Source of the DNA: Parvibaculum indicum
Lineage (GTDB): Bacteria > Pseudomonadota > Alphaproteobacteria > Parvibaculales > Parvibaculaceae
Direction: 5' to 3'
Length of the DNA: 64,000 nt
Assembly: GCF_011762095.1 (NCBI RefSeq)
Contig: NZ_JAASQO010000003.1
Location: forward strand, 290,266 to 354,265
The translations under genes and the position numbers were made by a program. Positions 9,849-18,315 of the stretch are shown here, piece by piece; the stretch's first letter is position 1; each line of letters opens with the position of its first letter. The notes beneath the pieces are model-generated. The model searched no databases, had not been told where the DNA came from, and worked only from the letters and a program-made list of their open reading frames with translations.

Positions 9849-10571
9849 ATGTCCGGGACCAGGAGTAAAGCGGGAAACCGCAGCAGCGACACGCGCGAGA
9901 GGTTGATCGTCGCCGCCGAGCAATTGTTCGGCGAGCGCGGCATCCATGCCGTGACGCTGAAGGAAATCAACGCGGCGGCGGGGCAGCGCAATGAATCCGC
10001 GCTGCATTATCACTTCGGATCGAAAAAGGCGCTGATCGAGGCGATCCTGCGTCAGCGCGCCGATGTGCTGGATGCCCGCCGCTCGCAATTGCTCGACGAT
10101 CTGGCGGCGAGCGGCGAAAAGCCCGATCTCCGCGAGGTCGTGAAGATCTCCTTCCAGCCGATCTTCGAACTGCTGCATACGAGGGACGGTGTACGCTTTG
10201 CCCGTTTCGTGGCGCAGGTGCTGGGCGATCCGCAATTCGATTTGCCCCGCATGACGGTCTGGGGGCGCTATGACGGCCTGACCCGGGTCAATATTCTGCT
10301 GGCCGATTATCTGAACGACCTGCCGCCGGATGTCGCCGAACAGCGCCAGCGTTTCATGCTGGAGATGGCGATCAGCGCGCTCGCCATCTGGACGCGTCGT
10401 CACGATGCGCTGAAGGATGTCGCGGCGCGCGAATTCTTCACGGCGAATCTCGTCGACGGCCTGCTCGGCATGCTGACGGCGCCCGTCTCGGCGGAAACCG
10501 AGGCCGCATTGACGCCGGCTGTGAAATCCAGGGGGAGGAAAACCGATGAGCGAAAAGCTCGAGCCGACTGA
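9849..10571 (+). CDS. TetR/AcrR family transcriptional regulator
   Basis: This encodes 240 residues. The N-terminal helix-turn-helix (about residues 13-62, including IVAAEQLFGERGIHAVTL and ALHYHFGSKKAL) is typical TetR. The C-terminal ligand domain is not specific enough to predict a ligand. The gene overlaps the downstream DUF1330 gene by 26 bp, so the two are co-expressed. An inverted repeat upstream suggests autoregulation. It is not a copper regulator by family, despite following copA. Confidence 0.88.
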   Translation: MSGTRSKAGNRSSDTRERLIVAAEQLFGERGIHAVTLKEINAAAGQRNESALHYHFGSKKALIEAILRQRADVLDARRSQLLDDLAASGEKPDLREVVKISFQPIFELLHTRDGVRFARFVAQVLGDPQFDLPRMTVWGRYDGLTRVNILLADYLNDLPPDVAEQRQRFMLEMAISALAIWTRRHDALKDVAAREFFTANLVDGLLGMLTAPVSAETEAALTPAVKSRGRKTDERKARAD

Positions 10572-10965
10572 GGCGCAGCTCGATGCGCTGATGAAGGCCG
10601 ACCAGACGACGCCCATCGTCATGGTCAATCTGCTGAAGTTCCGCGACAAGGCCGTTTATGAAGATGGCCGCGACGCAGGCGGCATCGGCGGTGCGGAAGC
10701 CTACGGGCTCTACGGCCAGGTTGCGCAGAAGAAGATCAAATCCGTCGGCGGCAGCATCCTCTGGCAGTCTCCGCGCGAGCAGCTCGTCGTCGGCACAGAG
10801 AAGGACGACTGGGACGCGGTGGTGCTGGTGCGCTATCCCTCCCGCAAGGCCTTCCTCGAAATGACCTCCGAAGCCGACTACCGCGAAGCGCTACCCCATC
10901 GCACCGCCGGACTGGAACGCACCGCGCTCATCCAGTGCATGGATACCGGCGCTCTCGGCGTCTAG
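10546..10965 (+). CDS. DUF1330 family protein
   Basis: This encodes 139 residues of a small ferredoxin-like (dimeric alpha-beta barrel) protein. The family signature is visible as PIVMVNLLKFRDKA (about residues 25-38) and DAVVLVRYPSRKAFLEM (about 90-106). The function of the family is not established. It starts inside the TetR gene and is probably part of the same transcript. Its TAG stop (10963-10965) lies within CTAG, which also supplies the stop codon of the convergent hydrolase gene. Confidence 0.85.
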   Translation: MSEKLEPTEAQLDALMKADQTTPIVMVNLLKFRDKAVYEDGRDAGGIGGAEAYGLYGQVAQKKIKSVGGSILWQSPREQLVVGTEKDDWDAVVLVRYPSRKAFLEMTSEADYREALPHRTAGLERTALIQCMDTGALGV

Positions 10966-11840
10966 TCCTTCAGAAAATCCCGCGTCACGCTCAGGAACTC
11001 GTCCAGCTTGTCATGCTGGACCCAGTGGCCTGCACCCTCGATATTCACGACCTCTGCATTCTGGAAATGCTTCGCGCGACCGTCCTTCACAGGGTCGCTT
11101 GCCCAGCTTTCCGTGCCGCGAATGAGCAGCGTCGGGCAGGTGATGCGCGACCAGAGATAGGTCGTGGTTTCCTCGTCGAAACCTGTCGGCGGAAAGACGC
11201 GCACGTAATTGTCGAACTTCCAGCTATAGGTGCCGTCTTCGTTCTGGTGCACGCCGTGAATGGTGAGGTGCCGCGCGCGCTCCGGCGAGAGATGCGGGTT
11301 CTCGTCCTGCATGCGCTTATAGGCTTCCTCGATGCTGGCATAGCGGCGCGGCTGGCGGCCGGAGAGCTTGCGCGTTTCGTCGATCCAGTTGCGGATACGC
11401 TGGTCCGTCGTCACGTCCTTGCCCTTTTCGAGCATTTTGGGCGAGGGGCCGAGCCCTTCGATGACGACAAGCTTCTTCACGTTTTCCGGATAAAGTCCCG
11501 TATAGCGCAGCGCCACTGCGCCGCCCATGGAATGCGCGACGATGGTCAGCGGCGCGAGGTCTTTCTGATGGATGAGCTGCGCAATGTCATAGACATAGTC
11601 GTTCATCTGATAGGTGCTGCCCAGCATCCAGTCGCTGTCGCCATGGCCGCGCAGATCCGGCGCGATGATGTGGTAGTCGTTGCGCAGCGCCTGCGCCGTC
11701 CAGTCCCAGTTACGGCAATGGTCGCGCCCGCCATGGATCATCAGCATGGGCGAGGCGTTTTCATTTCCCCAGTCGACATAGTGGAGCCGCAGGCGTTGCG
11801 AAAAATAGATGTGGGAGGCGGGGCCGATCCGTTCTTCCAT
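10962..11840 (-). CDS. Alpha/beta-fold hydrolase
   Basis: This encodes 292 residues. The oxyanion-hole strand is HGGRD (36-40), the nucleophile elbow is AHSMGG with Ser104, and the catalytic-His motif GAGHWVQ sits near residue 275, so the enzyme should be active. The substrate cannot be told from sequence; epoxide, ester or C-C bond hydrolysis are all possible in this fold. It is the last gene of a minus-strand operon starting at 13625 that also encodes a PF10118 protein, a membrane protein and an ABM protein. GGAGAG in front of the ATG overlaps the stop of the ABM gene 14 bp upstream. Confidence 0.85.
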   Translation of the reverse strand: MEERIGPASHIYFSQRLRLHYVDWGNENASPMLMIHGGRDHCRNWDWTAQALRNDYHIIAPDLRGHGDSDWMLGSTYQMNDYVYDIAQLIHQKDLAPLTIVAHSMGGAVALRYTGLYPENVKKLVVIEGLGPSPKMLEKGKDVTTDQRIRNWIDETRKLSGRQPRRYASIEEAYKRMQDENPHLSPERARHLTIHGVHQNEDGTYSWKFDNYVRVFPPTGFDEETTTYLWSRITCPTLLIRGTESWASDPVKDGRAKHFQNAEVVNIEGAGHWVQHDKLDEFLSVTRDFLKD

Positions 11841-11854
11841 CGGGAGTGTCTCTC

Positions 11855-12159
11855 CTAGCCGCGAACCGGTCCGGCGGGACCGGCTTCGAATTTCTTCGTC
11901 TCTACCGAAAGAACCTCGATATCGGCCATCGCCTTGCCGAAGGCGGCCATGTGAGGCTGTTCGAAATGGGAGGTCAATGCTGCCTCATCTTCCCATTCCT
12001 CGTAAATGCGGAAGAGGCCGGGCGTTTCGATGTCTTCGTAGAAGCCATAGGCGATGCAGCCCGGCTCTTCGCGCGTCTCGCGCGCCATGGTGCGGCGATG
12101 CCGGCTGCCTTCTCGCGGCTTGCCTCGGCGATCCTGAATGTGCCCGTCACGACGATCAT
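11855..12159 (-). pseudogene. ABM-domain (antibiotic biosynthesis monooxygenase) gene interrupted by a frameshift
   Basis: The first 22 or so codons from 12159 (MIVVTGTFRIAEASREKAAG) are in one frame. The rest of an ABM domain (ARETREEPGCIAYGF... down to a TAG at 11855-11857) continues in another frame. Joining them needs one extra base near 12086-12096, where the minus strand reads GCCGCACCATGGCG. Left as is, the first frame continues as an unrelated Arg-rich tail that stops at 11974. ABM proteins act as small cofactor-free quinol or polyketide monooxygenases, or as accessory proteins. A strong AAGGAGG precedes the ATG, so translation signals are intact. It may be a real recent inactivation or a sequencing error. 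Confidence 0.7.
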
Positions 12160-12225
12160 TCTGCCTCCTTGCCCGGCTTGTGACGGGCTGTGTGCAGTGT
12201 CGGAGACCGGCCTGTCGAATGCCGG

Positions 12226-12756
12226 TTATTTTTCCGAAATGTACCGCCACACGCCATAAAGCGCGAGCCCCAGCATGATGTGGACGGCAAGCACCGGAGG
12301 CCAGCCGAAGAGATAGATGATGTCGTTGGCAAGGCCGGGCTTGAAGGGGCCGCCGCCAAAGGCAAGGCCGCGCGTGCCGAAAATCGCATTGAAGACGGCA
12401 GGCACGGTGAAAAGCCAAGCCGTAATCGGCGCCGACCAGAAGAACCAGGTGAACAGTCTCGGCGTCAGACGCATGAATTGTCCGCCGATCCCGAAAGCCA
12501 TCAGCATCAGCCCCTGCGTGATCGCTTCCATATGGGCCATGCGCCAGGCTCTCGAATCGTCCGGTAGGGAAACCGGAATGTCGATCGGAAGCGGCCAGAG
12601 GACGATCCGGCCCAGCAGGGCGAAAAACCAGATCCAGCCGATGACGATCGCCAGCGCGAGGAGCGCGACGCCATTGAAGAACAGGAGGCCGCGCATGCGT
12701 TCTGTCATCGTCGCGGCGGTGGAGTGCAGGGAAGGGGCCATCTTCATTCTTCTCAT
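12226..12756 (-). CDS. Four-helix integral membrane protein, possible styrene-oxide-isomerase-like protein
   Basis: This encodes 176 residues with about four membrane segments. The start at 12756 is chosen because its ATG overlaps the TGA of the upstream gene (ATGA at 12753-12756). The helix-2 motif WRMAHMEAITQGLMLMAFGI and the later TRGLAFGG...NDIIYLFGW resemble styrene-oxide isomerase StyC. In StyC a His in the equivalent WVRAH segment binds haem b and the membrane protein isomerises epoxides to aldehydes. That match is from memory of motifs, so the family call is tentative. The neighbours (PF10118 hydrolase, ABM protein, alpha/beta hydrolase, TetR) fit a small aromatic or epoxide detoxification operon. 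Confidence 0.5.
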   Translation of the reverse strand: MRRMKMAPSLHSTAATMTERMRGLLFFNGVALLALAIVIGWIWFFALLGRIVLWPLPIDIPVSLPDDSRAWRMAHMEAITQGLMLMAFGIGGQFMRLTPRLFTWFFWSAPITAWLFTVPAVFNAIFGTRGLAFGGGPFKPGLANDIIYLFGWPPVLAVHIMLGLALYGVWRYISEK

Positions 12757-13625
12757 AAGCCACGCGGCACGGGCGCGGGCCGCCGAAGCTGATCCGTGTC
12801 GAGCCGTCCCGCGGCATCTTGATCGGCCGAAAAAAGCGCTGCCCACGCCAATGCCCAATCCGGATCGGGCACCCGTCTGGGGGTGTATCCGGGAACGAGA
12901 ATGCGCAGGAGCCTGGGTGTCAGCTTGCGGAAGATGCGCAGCAGCAATCCGGCGAGGCGCAACCGCGATCTCAGGTCGTGCCAGAGCCCGTCTTCCCTGA
13001 GCAGGGTCCGGTATCCGTGCCGCGTCAGCAGAAAGATATGTGTCATGGCGTAAAGGAAGCCATGGACGCGCCGGAAATAGCCGCCCGCCACATGGTCGAA
13101 CACGTCATAGGCGACATTCTTGTGTTCGATTTCCTCCACGAAATGCCAGAGCACCAGCGAGGCGACGCCGCTTTCGCTTCCGCCGAACAGATAGTCGCGA
13201 TCTTCGATGAGCATCTGGCCGATGGCGAGCGCCATCGACTCGAACCCTTCCGCATAGGCGAGGTTGAAGGCGAGAGAATGCGTGGCTTCGATCTCCGCAT
13301 AGGAGGCGTCGAGCTTTGCTTCCAGTGCGTCGACCGATGTGTAGCCACGGGCTTTCAGCTCGTCGTTGAATTTCCGGTGCTGCCGGAAATGCGTTGCCTC
13401 CTGCGCCACATAGGAGTCGATTTCCCGGTGCAGCGCGTCTTCGCGCACCAGCGGCCGGGCTTTTCGCATGGTGCGAATGAGATAGGGCTCCAGATAGGGC
13501 ATGGCGAGCGAGGCCGCGTTGACGAGCTGCGAGAACTCGGGCCGTTTGCGGTTCCAGTGGCCTTTCATGGCCGGTGGATAGGCAAAGCCCATCCGCCGGA
13601 TTGTCATGCGCATTTCGGCGCTCAT
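12753..13625 (-). CDS. Predicted metal-dependent hydrolase, PF10118/COG3687 family
   Basis: This encodes 290 residues. The metal-ligand pattern of this ferritin-like helical family is visible as EATHFRQH (about residues 73-80) and LWHFVEEIEHKNVAYDVFDH (about 157-176), with further His later. The substrate is unknown. It is the first gene of the minus-strand operon running to 10962 and overlaps the next gene by 4 bp. It is divergent from a TetR gene, and a near-perfect palindrome lies in between, so repression by that TetR protein is likely. Confidence 0.82.
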   Translation of the reverse strand: MSAEMRMTIRRMGFAYPPAMKGHWNRKRPEFSQLVNAASLAMPYLEPYLIRTMRKARPLVREDALHREIDSYVAQEATHFRQHRKFNDELKARGYTSVDALEAKLDASYAEIEATHSLAFNLAYAEGFESMALAIGQMLIEDRDYLFGGSESGVASLVLWHFVEEIEHKNVAYDVFDHVAGGYFRRVHGFLYAMTHIFLLTRHGYRTLLREDGLWHDLRSRLRLAGLLLRIFRKLTPRLLRILVPGYTPRRVPDPDWALAWAALFSADQDAAGRLDTDQLRRPAPVPRGL

Positions 13626-13651
13626 GTCGTTCCCCTCCCGCGGAATAGAGT

Positions 13652-13673
13652 AAATAGTCTAATTAGAGTATTT
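13652..13673. promoter_or_regulatory. 22-bp TetR operator between the PF10118 operon and tetR
   Basis: The sequence at 13652-13673 is an inverted repeat in which 10 of 11 base pairs match about the centre 13662/13663. The only mismatch is the pair 13657/13668. Its core is the perfect palindrome TCTAATTAGA (13658-13667). It sits between the divergent genes starting at 13625 and 13735, in an AT-rich stretch unlike its surroundings, as expected for an operator controlling both. Confidence 0.7.
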
Positions 13674-13734
13674 GATCTAATTCGCCGGGGTGTCAAGCCT
13701 TGGAGCCGTCGCACACGGGTAGTATGAAAAGGGG

Positions 13735-14367
13735 ATGAGCAATCGCGAACGCATTCTGGAATTGAGCCTCAACCTCATGAACGAGGAGGGCGCGGCAGCC
13801 GGCACGACCACGCGTATCGCCGGGGAGCTGGGTATCAGCCCCGGAAATCTCTACTACCACTTCAGGAACAGGGAAGAGATCGTCAGGGTTCTGTTCGATG
13901 AGCTGGACAGGGAGTTGCGCGCGGTGCTCGTCGAAGATGTCGGCCCGCCGATCTCGCCGGCGCGGTTCGCCGCCTTTTACCTGCGGAGTTTCGACCTCGC
14001 ATGGCGCTACCGTTTCTTCTTCGGCGGCCTGCTGGGGCTTCTGCGCCGGGACGATGCGCTCGCCGCCCGCTACCGCGCCCTTCAGGACTGGGGCATCGGC
14101 GAACTGGAGCGGATCGCCGGCCAGATCGTGAAGGACGGCAACATGACACGTCCGGGCGGGCGCGGCGGGTTGCGGTCCGTCGCGCTCAATACCTGGCTGA
14201 TATGGATGAACTGGATCCGTTTTCTGCAGATATCCGGCAAGCGCACCATCGAACACGAAGACATGGCCGACGGCGCGAGCCAGCTATTCGACATACTGGC
14301 GCCCTATCTCGACCCCGCTTTCGAACGGTCGGCCCGCCGCGCGCTGGCTCGCGATCTGCCTCGCTAG
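13735..14367 (+). CDS. TetR family transcriptional regulator
   Basis: This encodes 210 residues. The N-terminal DNA-binding domain (residues 4-55) includes GTTTRIAGELGISPGNLYYHF, a clear TetR helix-turn-helix. The C-terminal region resembles the TetR_C domain of regulators of lipid or hydrocarbon genes but gives no ligand. It is divergent from the PF10118 operon and probably represses it and itself through the palindrome at 13652-13673. Confidence 0.88.
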   Translation: MSNRERILELSLNLMNEEGAAAGTTTRIAGELGISPGNLYYHFRNREEIVRVLFDELDRELRAVLVEDVGPPISPARFAAFYLRSFDLAWRYRFFFGGLLGLLRRDDALAARYRALQDWGIGELERIAGQIVKDGNMTRPGGRGGLRSVALNTWLIWMNWIRFLQISGKRTIEHEDMADGASQLFDILAPYLDPAFERSARRALARDLPR

Positions 14368-14402
14368 CCCGCAACCCGTCCGGGCTTGGGTGGTTAGGGG
14401 GC

Positions 14403-15227
14403 TCAGATGTCTTCCAGCCCCATTTCCTTGCGGAACATGAGCTTGCCATAGGACGCGGGCATCAGCCTCTGCATGCAATCGATGAGATGGGCGTCCAGGC
14501 CGATCAGGATGCGGCCCTTGTCTTTCCGGATGCCCTTGAGGATGACCTGCGCGGCGCGCTCCGGCGTGGTCCGGGCGATCTTGTCGAAGCCGGAAGCCGC
14601 TTCCTCCCGCGTGGTCGCCTGGGTGGACTGCAGGAAGCGCGCATTGCGCACGATATTGGTCTTGATGCCGCCGGGATGGACGCTGGAGACCTTGATGTCC
14701 GTGCGCTGAAGCTCGTGGCGCAGCGCCTCGGTGAAGCCCCGAATGGCGAACTTCGCCGAGTTGTAGGCCGCCTGGGAGGGAACGGAGATGATCCCGAAAA
14801 TGCTCGACACATTCACGATGTGCCCCGCGCCCTTGGCCTGAAGCTGCGGCAGGAAGGCCTTGGTGCCGTAGACCATCCCCCAGAAGTCGATATTCATCAC
14901 CCATTCGAAATCGTCGAAGGACAGTTCCTCCACCTTGGCGATTTGGGCGACGCCGGCATTGTTGATGACGATATCGGCGCCGCCATAGCTCGTTTCGATA
15001 TCCTGTGCGAAGGCGAAAACGGCGTCCTTGTCGGCCACGTCCAGCAGATAGGTCGAGACCTTGCCGCCGGCCGCCTCGATCCGTTTGGCGGTCTCAGCCA
15101 GGCCTTCCCTGTCGAGATCCGAGGCGCAGACCGTGGCGCCTTCCCGGGCTAGGGCGATGGCGGTGGCGCGGCCGATCCCGCTCGCGGCGCCGGTAATGGT
15201 GGCGACTTTTCCGGCAATCTCCGTCAT
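14403..15227 (-). CDS. SDR family NAD(P)-dependent oxidoreductase
   Basis: This encodes 274 residues of a classical short-chain dehydrogenase. It has a cofactor-binding TGAASGIG (12-19), the NNAG motif (89-92), and the catalytic set Ser142, Tyr155 and Lys159 (YNSAK). Asp37-Leu-Asp after strand 2 favours NAD over NADP. The C-terminal ~60 residues extend beyond the minimal SDR core, as in family members acting on lipids or sterols. The substrate is unknown. It is convergent with the TetR gene and divergent from the acyl-CoA dehydrogenase gene, so it could act in the same lipid oxidation. Confidence 0.87.
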   Translation of the reverse strand: MTEIAGKVATITGAASGIGRATAIALAREGATVCASDLDREGLAETAKRIEAAGGKVSTYLLDVADKDAVFAFAQDIETSYGGADIVINNAGVAQIAKVEELSFDDFEWVMNIDFWGMVYGTKAFLPQLQAKGAGHIVNVSSIFGIISVPSQAAYNSAKFAIRGFTEALRHELQRTDIKVSSVHPGGIKTNIVRNARFLQSTQATTREEAASGFDKIARTTPERAAQVILKGIRKDKGRILIGLDAHLIDCMQRLMPASYGKLMFRKEMGLEDI

Positions 15228-15380
15228 GGACTATCCGTTCTCCTGCTGTGTTCAAACCGGCAGACACTAGGCGATTTCCCGGCCTTATTCACGTGGTTGC
15301 TTGTCTTTATGTGTTGCGGTTGGCCCCATCGGCCTTTCTCCCCCTAGAATGCCGCCCAACGACAAGGGGAGGAGGCGAAA

Positions 15381-16598
15381 ATGGACATCAAACCCATCGC
15401 CGGGCTCGACGACCGGATCAACGACATCAGGCTCATGACGGCAAAGGTCGTGAATGAGGAGATCATCCCGGCCGAACCGGTTCTCTACAAGGGCGGCGAC
15501 GAGGCCGAGGCCGTTCGTGCCGGTATCCGGGACAAGGTAAAGGAGCTCGGTCTCTGGGCGCCGCATCTGCCGGAGGAATATGGCGGCATGGGGATCGGCT
15601 TTCTGGCCCATGCCTATATGAACGAGGTCATGGCCTGGAGCCCCTTTTCCGCGCGGCTCTTCGGTGTGGTCGCGCCCAATTCCGGCAACCAGAAGATCCT
15701 GCTGAAATACGGCACACCCGAGCAGAAGAAGAAATGGCTGGAGCCCCTCGTCGCGGGCGAGATCGAATCCTGCTTTTCGATGACCGAGCCGGACCAGCCC
15801 GGCTCCAACCCCTATGCCATCCAGACACGCGCGGTGAAGGACGGCGACCACTGGGTGATCGACGGCCATAAATGGTTCACCTCCAACGGCCGCCGCGCAG
15901 ATATTGCCATCGTCATGTGCCGCACCGAGCAGGATGACGGCAAGGGCGGCACCAGGGACAAGATGACCCAGATCATCGTGCCCATGGATACGCCCGGCGT
16001 GAACATTATCCGCTCCGTGCCGGTCTGGGGTCACACCAATGGCGACCATTGTGAAATTCGGTACGAAAATGTCCGTGTACCGCTTGAAAACCAGCTCGGG
16101 CGGACCGGCACCGGCCATCAGGCCGCGCAGGACCGGCTGGGCGAGGGCCGCGTCTTTCACTGCATGAACTCGATCGGCCAGATGTGGCGGGCCTTCGATC
16201 TCATGTGCAAACGCGCGATGACGCGCGAGGTGCATGGTGGCACGCTGGCGTCGAAGCAGTTCACGCAAGGCTTCATCGCCGACAGCTATATGGACATCCA
16301 GTCGGCCCGGCTGATGACGCTGCATTGCGCGCACCAGATGGAGGCGGGCGGCGATGCGCGTACGGATATTTCGGCGATCAAGGTCTTCGTGCCCGCCGCC
16401 TTCGAGCGCGTGGTGGACCGTGCCATCCAGGTACATGGCGCATTGGGCGTCTCGGGCGACACGCCGCTTTCGGGCATGTATATGGGCGCGCGCACGCTTC
16501 GCCTCGCCGACGGGCCGGATGAAGTTCATCGTATTGTCATCGCGAAGAACGTCCTCAAATGCTATCAGGAAGGCGCGAGCTGGGATTTCGGGGCCTGA
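15381..16598 (+). CDS. Acyl-CoA dehydrogenase family protein
   Basis: This encodes 405 residues of a FAD flavoprotein that introduces the alpha-beta double bond in acyl-CoA. The N-terminal helical domain, the middle beta domain (CFSMTEPDQPGSNP at about residues 132-145; WVIDGHKWFTSNG) and the C-terminal helical domain are all present. The C-terminal signature IQVHGALGVSGDTPL...LADGPDEVHR places it near the long-chain ACAD10/11-like group. GGGGAGGAGG lies just before the ATG. It is a single gene; chain length and substrate are not predictable. Confidence 0.9.
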   Translation: MDIKPIAGLDDRINDIRLMTAKVVNEEIIPAEPVLYKGGDEAEAVRAGIRDKVKELGLWAPHLPEEYGGMGIGFLAHAYMNEVMAWSPFSARLFGVVAPNSGNQKILLKYGTPEQKKKWLEPLVAGEIESCFSMTEPDQPGSNPYAIQTRAVKDGDHWVIDGHKWFTSNGRRADIAIVMCRTEQDDGKGGTRDKMTQIIVPMDTPGVNIIRSVPVWGHTNGDHCEIRYENVRVPLENQLGRTGTGHQAAQDRLGEGRVFHCMNSIGQMWRAFDLMCKRAMTREVHGGTLASKQFTQGFIADSYMDIQSARLMTLHCAHQMEAGGDARTDISAIKVFVPAAFERVVDRAIQVHGALGVSGDTPLSGMYMGARTLRLADGPDEVHRIVIAKNVLKCYQEGASWDFGA

Positions 16599-16676
16599 TG
16601 TTATGATGAATCACACGGTGATTCGCGGTCTGCCGATGAAACCGTCCACGGACGAATTTGTGAGGATGAAAAGCCG

Positions 16677-18086
16677 GTGGTAGTGCCCCCGGATCAGGAA
16701 GAGCCCGGAAAGAGCTGGAGCGCGATGCGGCACCATGTGACGCATTGGTCCGGGTCGCGGACCTATGTCGCCGCCGTCACCATCGTGTTCGGCCTGCTCT
16801 ATCTCGGCGGGGCCATCCATGTCGCGGCGGCGCTCGCGGCATATGGCTTCATCCTCATCGTTGTGCTGGCGCGCGGTGCGATTGCCGGCGATAGCCGGCC
16901 CGTCCGGGTCTCGCGCGCCTCGGGCGAAAAACGCGCGACCCCGCTTGGCGGCGGTCCGTCGCTCACCATTCTCGACCGTCTGCCCGATCCGCTCATCGTG
17001 CTGGACGGGGCGGGGCGTGTCCTCTTGCGCAACAGCGCCGCGGAGCCGCTGGTCGTCAAACAGGCGGTCGGCAAGCATGTCGCGACCGTGCTGCGCAATG
17101 CGCCGCTCATTTCCTGCATCGAATCGGTACTCAAGGGCGGGCCGGCCTGCTCGGTCGAATACACGTTGCCCGTACCGGTCGAGCGCCACTTCAATGCCTT
17201 CGTCACCCCGATCGAGACCGAAGGCGAGGGCCCGGGGCCGAGGAAGAATTTTCTCGTCCTGGTGCTGCTTCACGATCTCACGGAAGCCAAGCGCGTCGAA
17301 TCCATGCGCGTGGACTTCGTGGCCAATGCCAGCCACGAGCTGAAAACGCCGCTGGCCTCGCTCTCCGGCTTCATCGACACGCTGAGCGGCCACGCCAAGG
17401 ACGACCCGGACGCGCGCGAGAAATTCCTCGGGATCATGAGCGATCAGGCGCAGCGCATGCGCCGCCTGATCGACGACCTGCTTTCTCTGTCGCGCATCGA
17501 ACTGCGCGAGCATGTGCTGCCGGACCAGCTGGTGAACCTGCAGGGCGTGGTGGAAGACGTGATGGATGCGCTGACGCCGATCGCGCGCGATTCGGGCGTG
17601 GAGCTTGTCGCCTCGGCCCCGGCCACCCTGCCGCCCGTCAGGGGGGAGCGCGACGAACTGGCCCAGATTATCCAGAATCTCGTCGATAATGCCCTGCGCT
17701 ATGCCCAGTCGGGCAAGCGAATCGAAATCGGCCTGTCCCGGGAAACCCGGGGCAGCCGCGATGTCGTCCGCCTGGCCGTCCGGGATTTCGGGCCCGGCAT
17801 CGCGCGCGAGCATATTCCGCGGCTGACCGAGCGTTTCTACCGCGTCGACGCGGCAACCTCGCGGGCCCGGGGCGGCACCGGCCTTGGCCTTGCCATCGTC
17901 AAGCATATCGTGAACCGGCATCAGGGCACGCTCGCCATCGAGAGCGAAATCGGCAAGGGAACGACCTTCGTCGTTCAGATTCCCGTGGCCGAGACCGGCC
18001 GGGGCGCCACAATCGGCCCCGCCGGGGAGACCGACGACGCGGCGGCCCAAAATGACGCATCCGCGAGCGTCCGGGCCGCCCAATAG
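16677..18086 (+). CDS. phoR: Phosphate regulon sensor histidine kinase PhoR
   Basis: This encodes 469 residues. Two membrane helices lie at about residues 29-67, followed by a PAS domain (about 97-200). The HisKA dimerisation domain has the phospho-acceptor in VANASHELKTPL (His220), and the HATPase domain shows NLVDNALRYA, FGPGIA and GTGLGLAIVKHI. It phosphorylates PhoB at low phosphate, restrained by the Pst transporter and PhoU. The start is a GTG at 16677; an ATG at 16665 is out of frame and stops at once. It leads the pstSCAB-phoU-phoB locus with a 229-bp gap before pstS. Confidence 0.92.
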   Translation: MVVPPDQEEPGKSWSAMRHHVTHWSGSRTYVAAVTIVFGLLYLGGAIHVAAALAAYGFILIVVLARGAIAGDSRPVRVSRASGEKRATPLGGGPSLTILDRLPDPLIVLDGAGRVLLRNSAAEPLVVKQAVGKHVATVLRNAPLISCIESVLKGGPACSVEYTLPVPVERHFNAFVTPIETEGEGPGPRKNFLVLVLLHDLTEAKRVESMRVDFVANASHELKTPLASLSGFIDTLSGHAKDDPDAREKFLGIMSDQAQRMRRLIDDLLSLSRIELREHVLPDQLVNLQGVVEDVMDALTPIARDSGVELVASAPATLPPVRGERDELAQIIQNLVDNALRYAQSGKRIEIGLSRETRGSRDVVRLAVRDFGPGIAREHIPRLTERFYRVDAATSRARGGTGLGLAIVKHIVNRHQGTLAIESEIGKGTTFVVQIPVAETGRGATIGPAGETDDAAAQNDASASVRAAQ

Positions 18087-18179
18087 CCTGATTTCATTGC
18101 CGGATTTTCAAATTATTTCATATTCGGATTCCCTCGAATCCCAGGGTTTCCTTGGGTTTCCGCCCTCACCTTCAAAAAA

Positions 18180-18202
18180 GTGTCACGTAAGCGTCGTAAA
18201 CG
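18180..18202 (+). promoter_or_regulatory. Possible Pho box upstream of pstS
   Basis: GTGTCAC (18180-18186) is followed 11 bp later by GCGTCGT (18191-18197), a degenerate version of the PhoB direct repeat CTGTCAT with 11-bp spacing. The position, about 120 bp before pstS, is right. The second half matches only four of seven bases, so confidence is low. Confidence 0.35.
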
Positions 18203-18315
18203 CTTAGTCAGTCGCTTCTAGCGTCCGCTCCGCCTGAAGGTAAGAACAGCTGCGGCAAAGGGGGAAGCCGTTTCGGGGTGCCCCGTGTCCAGCTCTCACA
18301 GACTGGAGATTAATC

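Noticed and set aside
11974..12159. A 61-residue protein from the first frame of the ABM region
   Set aside because: Only the first 22 or so residues belong to an ABM domain; the rest is the out-of-frame reading after the frameshift.
16611..18083. 490-codon minus-strand frame opposite phoR
   Set aside because: Antisense shadow without recognisable motifs; phoR has complete kinase motifs on the plus strand.
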